Assembly (NCBI RefSeq): GCF_000717055.1
Contig: NZ_JNXI01000012.1
Span: forward strand, 124,001 to 188,000
DNA: 64,000 nucleotides
Direction: 5' to 3'
From: Streptomyces iakyrus
GTDB taxonomy: Bacteria; Actinomycetota; Actinomycetes; Streptomycetales; Streptomycetaceae
How positions within the stretch are numbered: the first letter of the stretch is position 1; the number at the start of each line of letters is the position of its first letter. A program made the translations under genes and the position numbers. The notes beneath the pieces were generated by a model. It searched no databases and was not told where the DNA came from. It was given only the letters and a program-made list of their open reading frames with translations. Shown here piece by piece: positions 45,361 through 53,078 of this stretch.

Positions 45361-46962
45361 ATGAGTGAGTCCACCGCCCCGCCCAAGACCGTTCTTCTCC
45401 GCCGTGGAGAGGTCCACAGCCCCGCCGATCCCTTCGCCACCGCCATGGTCGTGGAGCGGGGGCAGGTCGCGTGGGTCGGGTCCGAGGGGGCCGCTGACGC
45501 CTTCGCCGACGGGGTGGACGAGGTGGTCGACCTCGACGGGGCCCTGGTCACCGCGGCGTTCACGGACGCGCATGTGCACACCACCGCCACGGGGCTCGCC
45601 CTCACCGGGCTCGATCTGTCCGGCGCACCCTCCCTCGAAGCCGCCCTCGCCCTCGTACGGGACTTCGCCGCCGAGCGTCCGGGCGACCGCGTCCTGCTCG
45701 GGCACGGGTGGGACGCCGCCCGCTGGCCCGGAGGCAGGCCCCCGACGCGGGCCGAACTCGACGAGGCGACCGGGCGCCGGCCCCTCTACCTCAGCCGGAT
45801 CGACGTCCACTCGGCGGTCGTGAGCTCCGCCCTGCTCGACCTGGTTCCCGATGTCACCCGTGCGGACGGCCCGCTCACCACGGACGCCCATCACGCCGTG
45901 CGGCGCGCGGCGTTCGCCGCCGTGACGCCGCAGCAGCGCACGCAGGCGCAGCGCGCCGCCCTCGCGCACGCCGTCTCGCTCGGGATCGGCACGGTCCACG
46001 AGTGCGCCGGGCCCGAGATCTCCTCCGAGGACGACTTCACCGGCTTGCTGCGCCTCGCGGGGGAGGAGCCCGGGCCGCGGGTCGTCGGCTACTGGGCCGA
46101 GCAGGACGTCGCCAAGGCGCGGGAGCTGGGCGCGGCGGGCGCCGCGGGGGACCTGTTCGTCGACGGCGCCCTCGGCTCGCACACGGCCTGTCTGCACCAG
46201 CCCTACGCCGACGCCGGGCACACCGGCATCGCCTACCTGGACGCCGCCGCTGTCGCGGCGCACGTCGTGGCGTGCACGGAGGCGGGGCTGCAGGCCGGTT
46301 TCCACGCCATCGGCGACGCCGCCGTGGACGCCGTGGTGGAGGGCGTGCGCGCCGCCGCCGACAAGCTCGGGCTCGGCCGGATCCGGGCCGCCCGGCACCG
46401 CGTCGAGCACGCCGAGATGCTCACCCCGGAGAGTGTCGCCGCCTTCGCCGAACTGGGCCTCACCGCTTCCGTGCAGCCCGCGTTCGACGCCCTGTGGGGC
46501 GGCGAGGAGGGCATGTACGCGCAGCGGCTCGGGAAGGAGCGGGCCGGGGCCCTGAACCCCTTCGCGGCCCTGCTGCGCGCCGGTGTCCCGCTCGCGTTCG
46601 GCTCCGACAGCCCGGTCACCCCGCTCGACCCGTGGGGCACGGTCCGGGCCGCCGCCTTCCACCGCACGCCGGAGCATCGCGTCTCCGTGCGCGCCGCGTT
46701 CACGGCCCACACGCGCGGCGGCTGGCGGGCCGTCGGACGGGACGACGCGGGCGTGCTGGTCCCCGGCGCCCCCGCCGACTATGCCGTCTGGCGCACCGGC
46801 GAACTCGTCGTCCAGGCCCCGGACGACCGCGTCGCCCGCTGGTCGACGGACCCCCGCTCCGGCACCCCCGGACTGCCCGACCTCACTCCGGGCCACGACC
46901 TGCCCGTCTGCCTGCGCACCGTCGTGGGCGGACGCACGGTCTTCGTAGGGCCGGGCGAGTGA
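45361..46962 (+). CDS. Amidohydrolase-family protein (YtcJ-like)
   Basis: 533 aa from ATG 45361. Metal-dependent hydrolase of the amidohydrolase_3/YtcJ group: TAAFTDAHVHTTATGLALTGLDLS (HxH metal ligands), LGHGWDAARWPGGRPPTRAELD, LFVDGALGSHTACL, GFHAIGDAAVDAVVEGV, HRVEHAEML and AFGSDSPVTPLDPWGTVRAA (catalytic Asp). The outer beta-sandwich formed by both termini is present. Substrate unknown. Confidence 0.92.
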   Translation: MSESTAPPKTVLLRRGEVHSPADPFATAMVVERGQVAWVGSEGAADAFADGVDEVVDLDGALVTAAFTDAHVHTTATGLALTGLDLSGAPSLEAALALVRDFAAERPGDRVLLGHGWDAARWPGGRPPTRAELDEATGRRPLYLSRIDVHSAVVSSALLDLVPDVTRADGPLTTDAHHAVRRAAFAAVTPQQRTQAQRAALAHAVSLGIGTVHECAGPEISSEDDFTGLLRLAGEEPGPRVVGYWAEQDVAKARELGAAGAAGDLFVDGALGSHTACLHQPYADAGHTGIAYLDAAAVAAHVVACTEAGLQAGFHAIGDAAVDAVVEGVRAAADKLGLGRIRAARHRVEHAEMLTPESVAAFAELGLTASVQPAFDALWGGEEGMYAQRLGKERAGALNPFAALLRAGVPLAFGSDSPVTPLDPWGTVRAAAFHRTPEHRVSVRAAFTAHTRGGWRAVGRDDAGVLVPGAPADYAVWRTGELVVQAPDDRVARWSTDPRSGTPGLPDLTPGHDLPVCLRTVVGGRTVFVGPGE

Positions 46963-47495
46963 TCTACGGGGGCGGCGCGCATGAAGTCGTGCGCCGCGCC
47001 CCCGGCACGCGACCTGCGCATCCTCGGCCCTGACCAGGGCTTTGCCGTAAGATGCGCAGGTCGGAGGGCTGTTGACAGGCGGCCGCAGGAGGCCGGTAGG
47101 TTCGTCCGAGTCCACCACCGGACGCCCGACCGGGAACGTCCGAGCACTCGCCGCGGCGCCGCCGGGTCAGGGACGGTGTGCCGCACCGGGGCACCGCCAC
47201 TGGGAGCCAGGCTCAGGCCGGCGCAGCGCCGAGGGTACGTTCCGGCCGGTCGGGGAGGTGTGACCCGGGTGGGGCCCGGGCGCTCAGTAGACAACGGCTC
47301 TCGGTCGATCCGCAGCCGGCGGATCCCAGGCCGGCCCGAAGGGCGCCGGGCCCCCATCCGCCGTACGCGCACACCCGGAGGCGCCGTCTTACCCGCGTCT
47401 TGCGGATTCGACACCACGATTCGAACGTCCTGTCACGTCAGCGCAGGCGGGGCCCACTATGGTGGACCCCTGCGTATGAACATGAAGGGGCAGCA
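46963..47495. other. 533-bp intergenic region holding a terminator and ppm promoter(s)
   Basis: A long hairpin (46968-47003, GGGGGCG and CGCCCCC-type arms around TGAAGTCG, two mismatches) ends the amidohydrolase transcript. A promoter-like TTGACA at 47072-47077 with TAGGTT at 47097-47102 (19-base spacer) would give a 390-nt leader; a TATGGT at 47458-47463 could be a closer one. No gene is supported here: the open frames are non-conserved in composition and lack ribosome sites. Confidence 0.5.
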
Positions 47496-48299
47496 GTGAA
47501 CGACGGCGACGGAACCCTCGCGGCAGAAGCCCAGGTGAGGAAGTTCGGCCCGCTCGGTACGGCCTTGGTGATCATCCCGACCTACAACGAGGCGGAGAAC
47601 ATCAAGAGCATCGTCGGCCGGGTACGCAAGGCCGTCCCCGAGGCGCACGTGCTCGTGGCCGACGACAACAGCCCGGACGGCACGGGCAAGCTGGCCGACG
47701 AAGTGGCCGTCGAGGACGACCACGTCCACGTGCTGCACCGCAAGGGCAAGGAGGGCCTCGGCGCCGCCTACCTCGCGGGCTTCCGCTGGGGCCTGGAGCG
47801 CGACTACGGCGTGCTGGTCGAGATGGACGCCGACGGCTCCCACCAGCCCGAGGAGCTGCCCCGTCTGCTCACCGCTCTCAAGAGCGCCGACCTGGTCCTG
47901 GGCTCGCGCTGGGTGCCGGGCGGCCGGGTGGTGAACTGGCCGAAGTCCCGCGAGGTGATCTCCCGGGGCGGCAGCCTGTACTCGAGGCTGGCGCTCGACC
48001 TGCCGCTGCGCGACATCACCGGCGGCTACCGCGCCTTCCGCCGCGAGACCCTGGAGGGCCTCGGCCTCGACGAGGTCGCCTCGCAGGGGTACTGCTTCCA
48101 GGTCGACCTAGCGCGCCGCGCGGTACGGGCCGACTACCACGTGGTCGAGGTGCCGATCACCTTCGTCGAGCGTGAACTCGGCGATTCCAAGATGAGCCGC
48201 GACATCCTCGTCGAGGCGCTGTGGCGCGTCACGGCCTGGGGAGTGGGAGAGCGGGTCGGCAAGGTCACGGGGCGCGGCGGCAGACCCTCGAAGCCGTGA
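47496..48299 (+). CDS. ppm1: Polyprenol monophosphomannose synthase (Ppm)
   Basis: 267 aa from GTG 47496 (AAGGGG upstream). GT2 enzyme that makes polyprenyl-phosphate mannose from GDP-mannose: TALVIIPTYNEAENI, VLVADDNSPDGTGKLADE, GVLVEMDADGSHQPEELPRLL (DxD), LVLGSRWVPGG, ITGGYRAFRRETLEGLGL, and SQGYCFQVDL. It supplies mannose for protein O-mannosylation; the S. coelicolor orthologue is needed for phage phiC31 sensitivity. The acyltransferase fused or adjacent in mycobacteria is absent here. Confidence 0.95.
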   Translation: MNDGDGTLAAEAQVRKFGPLGTALVIIPTYNEAENIKSIVGRVRKAVPEAHVLVADDNSPDGTGKLADEVAVEDDHVHVLHRKGKEGLGAAYLAGFRWGLERDYGVLVEMDADGSHQPEELPRLLTALKSADLVLGSRWVPGGRVVNWPKSREVISRGGSLYSRLALDLPLRDITGGYRAFRRETLEGLGLDEVASQGYCFQVDLARRAVRADYHVVEVPITFVERELGDSKMSRDILVEALWRVTAWGVGERVGKVTGRGGRPSKP

Positions 48300-48391
48300 C
48301 CGCGCGCCCGACGGGACCGGGCCGGACCTTCACAGAAACAGCTGATGGTGGCCTTATCCCGTGCTGAGCCGGGGCCAGGCACACTGGAGGC

Positions 48392-48967
48392 ATGACGACT
48401 GGCGCTCAGACCCCGCTGCCCCCTGCCCGGCCCCAGCGCTCCCGGCTGCGTACGTTCCTGCCGCTGGGCGTCGCCGCGTGGTTCGTGCTGGAGATCTGGC
48501 TGCTCATGCTGGTCGCGGGGGCGACCAGCGGGCTGGTGGTCTTCCTCGTCCTGCTGGCGGGTCTCGTCCTGGGCTCGCTCGTCATCAAGCGGGCCGGCCG
48601 ACGGGCCTTCCGCAAGCTCTCCGAGGCGCTGCAACAGCAGCAGAGCGGTGTGATGCCCGACGCGGCGCGGCCCAACAGTGAGGGCAACGGCCTGATGATG
48701 CTGGGCGGTCTGCTCCTGATCATCCCCGGCCTGGCGTCGGACGCGGTGGGCCTGCTCCTGCTGCTGCCGCCGGTCCAGAAGGCCGTGAGCCGCTCGGCGG
48801 AGCGCACCTTCGAGCGCAAGCTCAGGGAGGCCCGCCCGGGCACCCTGGGCGGCGCCTTCCAGCAGGCCCGGATGCACCAGCCCGACGGCAAGGTCGTCCA
48901 GGGCGAGGTCATCAGGGACGAGCCCGGGGGCGCCCCACAGCCGCCCCACCCGCCGCTGACGCACTGA
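48392..48967 (+). CDS. fxsA: FxsA-family membrane protein
   Basis: 191 aa from ATG 48392. Two N-terminal TM helices (LPLGVAAWFVLEIWLLMLVAGATSGLVVFLVLLAGLVLGSLVIKRAG), then GLMMLGGLLLIIPGLASDAVGLLLLLPPVQKAV, the family signature, and a charged C-tail. E. coli FxsA protects against F-plasmid exclusion of phage T7; the role in actinobacteria is unknown. It follows ppm by 92 bp. Confidence 0.92.
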   Translation: MTTGAQTPLPPARPQRSRLRTFLPLGVAAWFVLEIWLLMLVAGATSGLVVFLVLLAGLVLGSLVIKRAGRRAFRKLSEALQQQQSGVMPDAARPNSEGNGLMMLGGLLLIIPGLASDAVGLLLLLPPVQKAVSRSAERTFERKLREARPGTLGGAFQQARMHQPDGKVVQGEVIRDEPGGAPQPPHPPLTH

Positions 48968-48984
48968 GCCCTCCCCGGGTGCAC

Positions 48985-49440
48985 ACGCCCGGGCACCGGG
49001 CAAGCGCCTGGCCAGGGCGCCGGACACCCGGCAGCTCCGGGCACCGGGCAGCGCGAGCCCGGGTGTCGGACACCCGGCAGCCCCCGGGTGTCGGACAGGG
49101 CGGCAGCCTCCGGGCGCCGGACCAGCGCCAGTCCCGGGCACCGGACACCTGGCAGCTTCGGGTGTCAGACACCCGGCAGCCCCCGGGTGTCGGACACGGC
49201 GGCAGCCTCCGGGCGTCGGGCACCCGGCAGCTCCGGGCACCGGGCAAGCGTCAGTCCCGGGCACCGGACACCCAGCAGCCCCGGGCGTCGGACACGGCGG
49301 CAGCCTCCGGGCGCCGCAGACCCGGCAGATCCGGGCACCGGGCAAAGCGCGAGCCCGGGTGTCGGGCACCCGGCAGCCCCGGGCGCCGGACAAGCGGCAG
49401 CCCCCGGCGCCGGACACCCGGCAGCCCGTGCAGCGAACAC
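48985..49440. repeat. GC-rich minisatellite of palindromic 20-35 bp units
   Basis: About 450 bp made of variants of CCGGGTGTCGGACACCCGG (itself a palindrome) alternating with CAGCCCC/CAGCCTCC and CGGGCACCGGGCA. A higher-order unit of roughly 105 bp is visible in the starts at about 49085, 49185 and 49285, each carrying GGCGGCAGCCTCCGGGCG. Not coding. It lies between the convergent fxsA and rbpA genes. Confidence 0.85.
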
Positions 49441-49443
49441 GCG

Positions 49444-49488
49444 GAAGACCGCGGGCGCCGTACTTCTCGTACGGCGCCCGCGGTCTTC
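49444..49488. terminator. Very strong bidirectional terminator after fxsA and rbpA
   Basis: Perfect 20-bp stem (GAAGACCGCGGGCGCCGTAC with its complement) and a 5-base TTCTC loop, between the minisatellite and the rbpA stop. Confidence 0.92.
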
Positions 49489-49523
49489 TGATGCGCTGTT
49501 ACTTCGGCCAGGCCCTCGCGGGG

Positions 49524-49898
49524 CTATGCCGACTTGCGGCTGTCGCGGGGATGAACAGCGATGTTCATCGCCCCGGATCGCAGAACCGCCAGGCGCTCCT
49601 CGAGGACCTCTTCGAGCTCCTCGCGGGTGCGCCGCTCCATCAGCATGTCCCAATGGGTACGCGCGGGCTTGGCCTTCTTTTCTTCCGGGCCGTCGCCGTC
49701 CACCAGGAGTGCCTGGGCCCCGCAGACCTTGCACTCCCACTCCGGCGGGATCTCCGCCTCGACCGAGAAGGGCATCTCGAAGCGGTGCCCCTTCTCGCAT
49801 GCGTACTCCACGGCCTGGCGCGGGGCCAGGTCGATGCCGCGGTCCGTCTCGTAGCTGGTCACCACGAGGCGCGTGCCGCGAAGAGCTCGCTCACTCAT
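49524..49898 (-). CDS. rbpA: RNA polymerase-binding protein RbpA
   Basis: 124 aa from ATG 49896-49898 behind GGGAGG. Binds RNA polymerase and the principal sigma factor to stabilise the open complex. N-terminal tail MSERALRGTRLVVTSYETDRGIDLAPRQ, core domain VEYACEKGHRFEMPFSVEAEIPPEWECKVCGAQALL with the zinc-binding Cys (plus His) residues, basic linker (KKAKPARTHWDML), and the sigma-interacting helix MERRTREELEEVLEERLAVLRSG. Essential for fast growth in Streptomyces. Expressed from a sigma-R-type promoter at 49960-49985. Confidence 0.97.
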   Translation of the reverse strand: MSERALRGTRLVVTSYETDRGIDLAPRQAVEYACEKGHRFEMPFSVEAEIPPEWECKVCGAQALLVDGDGPEEKKAKPARTHWDMLMERRTREELEEVLEERLAVLRSGAMNIAVHPRDSRKSA

Positions 49899-49959
49899 GA
49901 ATCGTGCCTCCCGGGCTTGTCGCCCACAGGACAGGTGTCGCTGTCGTCGTCATCCGGTC

Positions 49960-49985
49960 AACGTCCGGTCGGCGGTAAAGATTCC
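49960..49985 (-). promoter_or_regulatory. Sigma-R-type promoter of rbpA (GGAAT-N18-GTT)
   Basis: Minus strand: GGGAAT (GGAAT at 49985-49981), exactly 18 bases, then GTTG (GTT at 49962-49960). This matches the thiol-stress sigma-R consensus GGAAT-N18-GTT. rbpA is a known member of the sigma-R regulon in S. coelicolor. Predicted transcript start is about 55-60 bases before the ATG. Confidence 0.85.
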
Positions 49986-50164
49986 CGTTCCGAGTCCCGT
50001 TCCGGGTCATGCGTCGCCGTCGTAGCCGCCCTTGTTGTACCCACCAGCGCCCGGTTTGTCACATCTGATAGCAGATATAACCCAGCGTTTCGGCATCTTT
50101 GACGCGCAGTAACGGTCCGCCTGGCAGGCCAAACGCGTACACTACAGCCCTTTCGCTCCGAGTG

Positions 50165-51511
50165 CTAAATCCTGTCGGGAACCGGATTCCCCGCTTCGCC
50201 GATCGCACGCCGCACCGGCACCCGCGCGAGCAGGACGAACCCGAGAACGAAGAAGGCCACCAGCGAGATGATCGCGTCCCGGTAGCTCCCGGTCAGCTGG
50301 TAGGTGATCCCGAACAGCAGCGGCCCGAGCCAGCTCATGCCGCGGTCGCTCATCTCGTACGCCGAGAAGTATTCGGCCTCCTTGCCCGGCGGGATCAGGT
50401 GGGAGAACAGCGAGCGCGACAGTGCCTGGCTGCCGCCCAGGACCAGGCCGATCCCGGCGGCCAGGACGAAGAACCACACCGGCGCCCCGGCCGGCAGGAA
50501 GTACCCGGCCGCCAGCGTCACCGTCCACGCGACCAGCGAACCGAGGATCGTGCGCTTGGCCCCGTACGCCCGGGCCAGCCGGCCCATGGTCAGCGCGCCC
50601 GCCACCGCCAGCACCTGCACCAGCAGCACGGCACCGATGAGGGTGGACTGCCCGAGCCCGAGCTCCTCGGAGCCGTAGACCGAGGCCTGGGAGATCACAG
50701 TCTGGATGCCGTCGTTGTAGACGAGGTAGGCGAGCAGGAAGGCCAGCGTCAGCGGGTGGCGGCGCATGTCGCGGACCGTCGCCGCGAGCTGCTTGAAGCC
50801 CGGCAGGGCCGCCTCCCGCCCGGCCGTCCTGCGATCGCGCAGCCGCCGCAGCGGGATGAGGGCGAACGCGCCCCACCACAGGCCCGCCGAGGCCAGGCAG
50901 ACGCGGACCGCCGTGCTCTCGGAGAGGCCGAAACCCTCGTGCCCCGTGTAGAGGACCAGGTTCGCGACGAGGACCAGTGAACCCGCCGCGTAGCCGAAGG
51001 CCCAGCCGCGGGAGGAGACGGCGTCCCGCTGCTCGGGCGGGGCGATCTGCGGCAGGTAGGAGTTGTAGAGCATCATCGCCACGGACTGCGCGGCGTTCGC
51101 GACGATCAGGAGGGCCCCGCCCAGCAGGTAGCGGTCGCCATCCAGGAAGAACATGGCCGCCGTGGCCGTGGCGCCGGTGTAGGCGGCGGCCGCGAGCAGG
51201 GGCTTCTTGCGGCCGGTGCGGTCGGCGGCGGCGCCCACCAGCGGCATCACCAGCACGGCCACGATCACCGACAGGGACACCGAGTAGGCGAAGAAGGAGC
51301 CGGCCCGCACCGGGATGCCGAGGGGATGGACGTACCCGTCGGCGTCCGCGGCCGACTTGGCGACCGAGGTCAGATAGGGGCCGAGGAACACGGTCAGCAC
51401 GCTCGTCGAGTAGACGGAGCAGGCCCAGTCGTAGAAGTACCAGCCGCGCTGCTCGCGCCTCAGCTCCGCCGCACCGTCGGCCGGCGGTGTCCGCACGGTG
51501 TCGTTGCCCAC
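50165..51511 (-). CDS. UMF1/Atg22-like MFS transporter
   Basis: 448 aa from GTG 51509-51511, with GAGGG upstream. LRREQRGWYFYDWACSVYSTSVLTVFLGPYL is the signature of the UMF1 family (unknown major facilitator 1; Atg22-like), followed by a long first loop and VMPLVGAAADRTGRKKPLLAAAA. Twelve TM segments. Atg22 exports amino acids from yeast vacuoles, but bacterial members are uncharacterised. Confidence 0.9.
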   Translation of the reverse strand: MGNDTVRTPPADGAAELRREQRGWYFYDWACSVYSTSVLTVFLGPYLTSVAKSAADADGYVHPLGIPVRAGSFFAYSVSLSVIVAVLVMPLVGAAADRTGRKKPLLAAAAYTGATATAAMFFLDGDRYLLGGALLIVANAAQSVAMMLYNSYLPQIAPPEQRDAVSSRGWAFGYAAGSLVLVANLVLYTGHEGFGLSESTAVRVCLASAGLWWGAFALIPLRRLRDRRTAGREAALPGFKQLAATVRDMRRHPLTLAFLLAYLVYNDGIQTVISQASVYGSEELGLGQSTLIGAVLLVQVLAVAGALTMGRLARAYGAKRTILGSLVAWTVTLAAGYFLPAGAPVWFFVLAAGIGLVLGGSQALSRSLFSHLIPPGKEAEYFSAYEMSDRGMSWLGPLLFGITYQLTGSYRDAIISLVAFFVLGFVLLARVPVRRAIGEAGNPVPDRI

Positions 51512-51559
51512 CCGTGCCCTCGCTTCCCCATGAACGCGCAGAGGGGTCGGACGTGGGCC

Positions 51560-52327
51560 TCAGGCCCAGACGCCGCGGTCCTCCATGACCTTGCGCAACG
51601 TGTCGATGTGATCGGTCATGATGCCATCCACGCCCAGGTCGAGAAGCCGGTGCATGCTCTCGGCGTCATTGACGGTCCACACGTGCACCTGGAGCCCGCG
51701 TGCATGGGCGGCGTGCAGGAAGCGCCGGTCCACGACCTGGATCCCCGACTGGATCTCGGGGACCTGGGCGGCCACCGCCGAGCGGCGGACCGCGGCCGGC
51801 AGTCCCCAGGAGCGCAGCCGCAGGCCCAGCACGCCGCGTGTGCCGTAGGACGTGGCCAGGCGGGGGCCGGCCAGTCGCTGGGCGCGGACCACCCGTGCCT
51901 CGGAGAACGAGCCGAGGCAGATCCGCTCCCAGGAGTCCGTCCGGCCGACCAGGTCGAGGAAGGGCAGCAGGGCGGCCTCCGCCTTGACGTCCACGTTCCA
52001 GCGCACGCCGGGGAAGGTCTCCAGGAGCTCCTCGAAGAGGGGCAGCGGTTCCCCGTCCGCCACGCGCGCCTGCCGTACCTCCTGCCACGGCAGATCCGCG
52101 ATCCGGCCGGCGCCGTCCGTCATCCGGTCCAGGGTCGCGTCGTGGAAGGCGACGAGTCTGCCGTCCCGGGTGGTGTGCACATCGGTCTCGATGTACCGGT
52201 ATCCGGCCTCGACCGCGCACCGGAACTGCCGCACGGTGTTCTCCAGGCCGTCCGCGGCTCCACCTCGGTGGGCGAAGGCGATGGGGCCGGGATGGTCGAG
52301 GTAGGGATGGCGTATCCGCGGGGTCAC
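51560..52327 (-). CDS. Glycerophosphodiester phosphodiesterase
   Basis: 255 aa from GTG 52325-52327, overlapping the yczE-like stop by 4 bases. GDPD motif FAHRGGAADGLENTVRQFRCAVEAGYRYIETDVHTTRDGRLVAFHDATLDRMTDG provides the catalytic HRG, the metal-binding E-x-D and the second catalytic His. The C-terminus has VHVWTVNDAESMHRLLDLGVDGIMTDH. Releases glycerol-3-phosphate from deacylated phospholipids. No signal peptide, so probably cytoplasmic. Translation is coupled to the preceding gene. Confidence 0.94.
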   Translation of the reverse strand: MTPRIRHPYLDHPGPIAFAHRGGAADGLENTVRQFRCAVEAGYRYIETDVHTTRDGRLVAFHDATLDRMTDGAGRIADLPWQEVRQARVADGEPLPLFEELLETFPGVRWNVDVKAEAALLPFLDLVGRTDSWERICLGSFSEARVVRAQRLAGPRLATSYGTRGVLGLRLRSWGLPAAVRRSAVAAQVPEIQSGIQVVDRRFLHAAHARGLQVHVWTVNDAESMHRLLDLGVDGIMTDHIDTLRKVMEDRGVWA

Positions 52328-52977
52328 GGACGCAGTATCGCCCCTCGGGGTTGACCGGTGGCAACGGTGGTGCTGACGCCGGATGCCGCGGGGACGGCGA
52401 ACACGCGCAGGAACGCCTGGGCCAGGGGGCCGATCGCCAGGGCGTACAGAAGGGTGCCGATCCCGACGGTGCCGCCGAGGGCGAAACCGGTCGCGACGAC
52501 GGTGAGCTCGATGCCCGTGCGCACCAGCCGGATCGAGACGCCGGTGAGCTGGTGCAGTCCGGTCATGAGGCCGTCCCGGGGGCCCGGTCCGAAGCGGGCC
52601 GCGATGTACAGGCCGGTCGCCGCGCCGTTCAGGACGATCCCCGCCAGCATCAGCGTGATGCGCGGCACCAGGCCGTGCGCGTCGGGCACCAGAACCAGCG
52701 CCGCGTCCATCGCCATGCCGATGACCAGCACGTTGGAGATCGTGCCAAGGCCCGGCCGCTGGCGCAGCGGGATCCACGCGAGCAGCACCGCCGCGCCCAC
52801 GAGGGTCAGGACGACGCCGATCGACAGACCGGTCCGCTCGGCCAGCCCCTGGTGCAGCACGTTCCACGGCTCCAGGCCGAGCCCCGACCGGACGAGCAGA
52901 GCCGAACTCGCGCCGTACAGCGCGAGACCGGTGTAGAGCTGGACGAGTCGCCGGGTGAGCCGGTCCCGCGTGAACAT
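52324..52977 (-). CDS. YczE-family membrane protein
   Basis: 217 aa from ATG 52975-52977 (AGGGGGC upstream). Five to six TM segments: RLVQLYTGLALYGASSALLVRSGLGLEPWNVLHQGLAERTGLSIGVVLTLVGAAVLLAW, typical of the YczE/YyaS/YitT group, and GLYIAARFGPGPRDGLMTGLHQLTGVSIRLVRT. Function unknown. Divergent from a MocR-type regulator, the same arrangement as the yczR-yczE pairs described in other bacteria. Confidence 0.9.
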   Translation of the reverse strand: MFTRDRLTRRLVQLYTGLALYGASSALLVRSGLGLEPWNVLHQGLAERTGLSIGVVLTLVGAAVLLAWIPLRQRPGLGTISNVLVIGMAMDAALVLVPDAHGLVPRITLMLAGIVLNGAATGLYIAARFGPGPRDGLMTGLHQLTGVSIRLVRTGIELTVVATGFALGGTVGIGTLLYALAIGPLAQAFLRVFAVPAASGVSTTVATGQPRGAILRP

Positions 52978-53078
52978 GATGCGCCCCCTGTGTGGCGGTA
53001 GTGGACTGCTGCATGACACCCTGTGGCTTGAGTGGAGAGGCCATCCATGGCCAATCCGGGGAAGGTGGACTGATTTCG
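52978..53078. promoter_or_regulatory. MocR/yczE divergent promoter with repeated TGG(A/C) boxes
   Basis: Contains AGTGGACTG, TGGCTTGAGTGG, the inverted repeat GGCCAT-cc-ATGGCC, and a second GTGGACTG, all within 100 bp. Repeated direct and inverted half-sites are usual for MocR operators. Confidence 0.45.

Noticed and set aside
47476..47499. Tiny upstream ORF MNMKGQQ before ppm
   Set aside because: Its stop overlaps the ppm GTG and its Lys-Gly codons include the ppm ribosome site; too short to distinguish from chance.
48985..49440. CRISPR array or coding repeat protein
   Set aside because: Units are drifting and vary in length, there are no unique spacers, and open frames over it (about 110-430 codons) are low complexity without a ribosome site.
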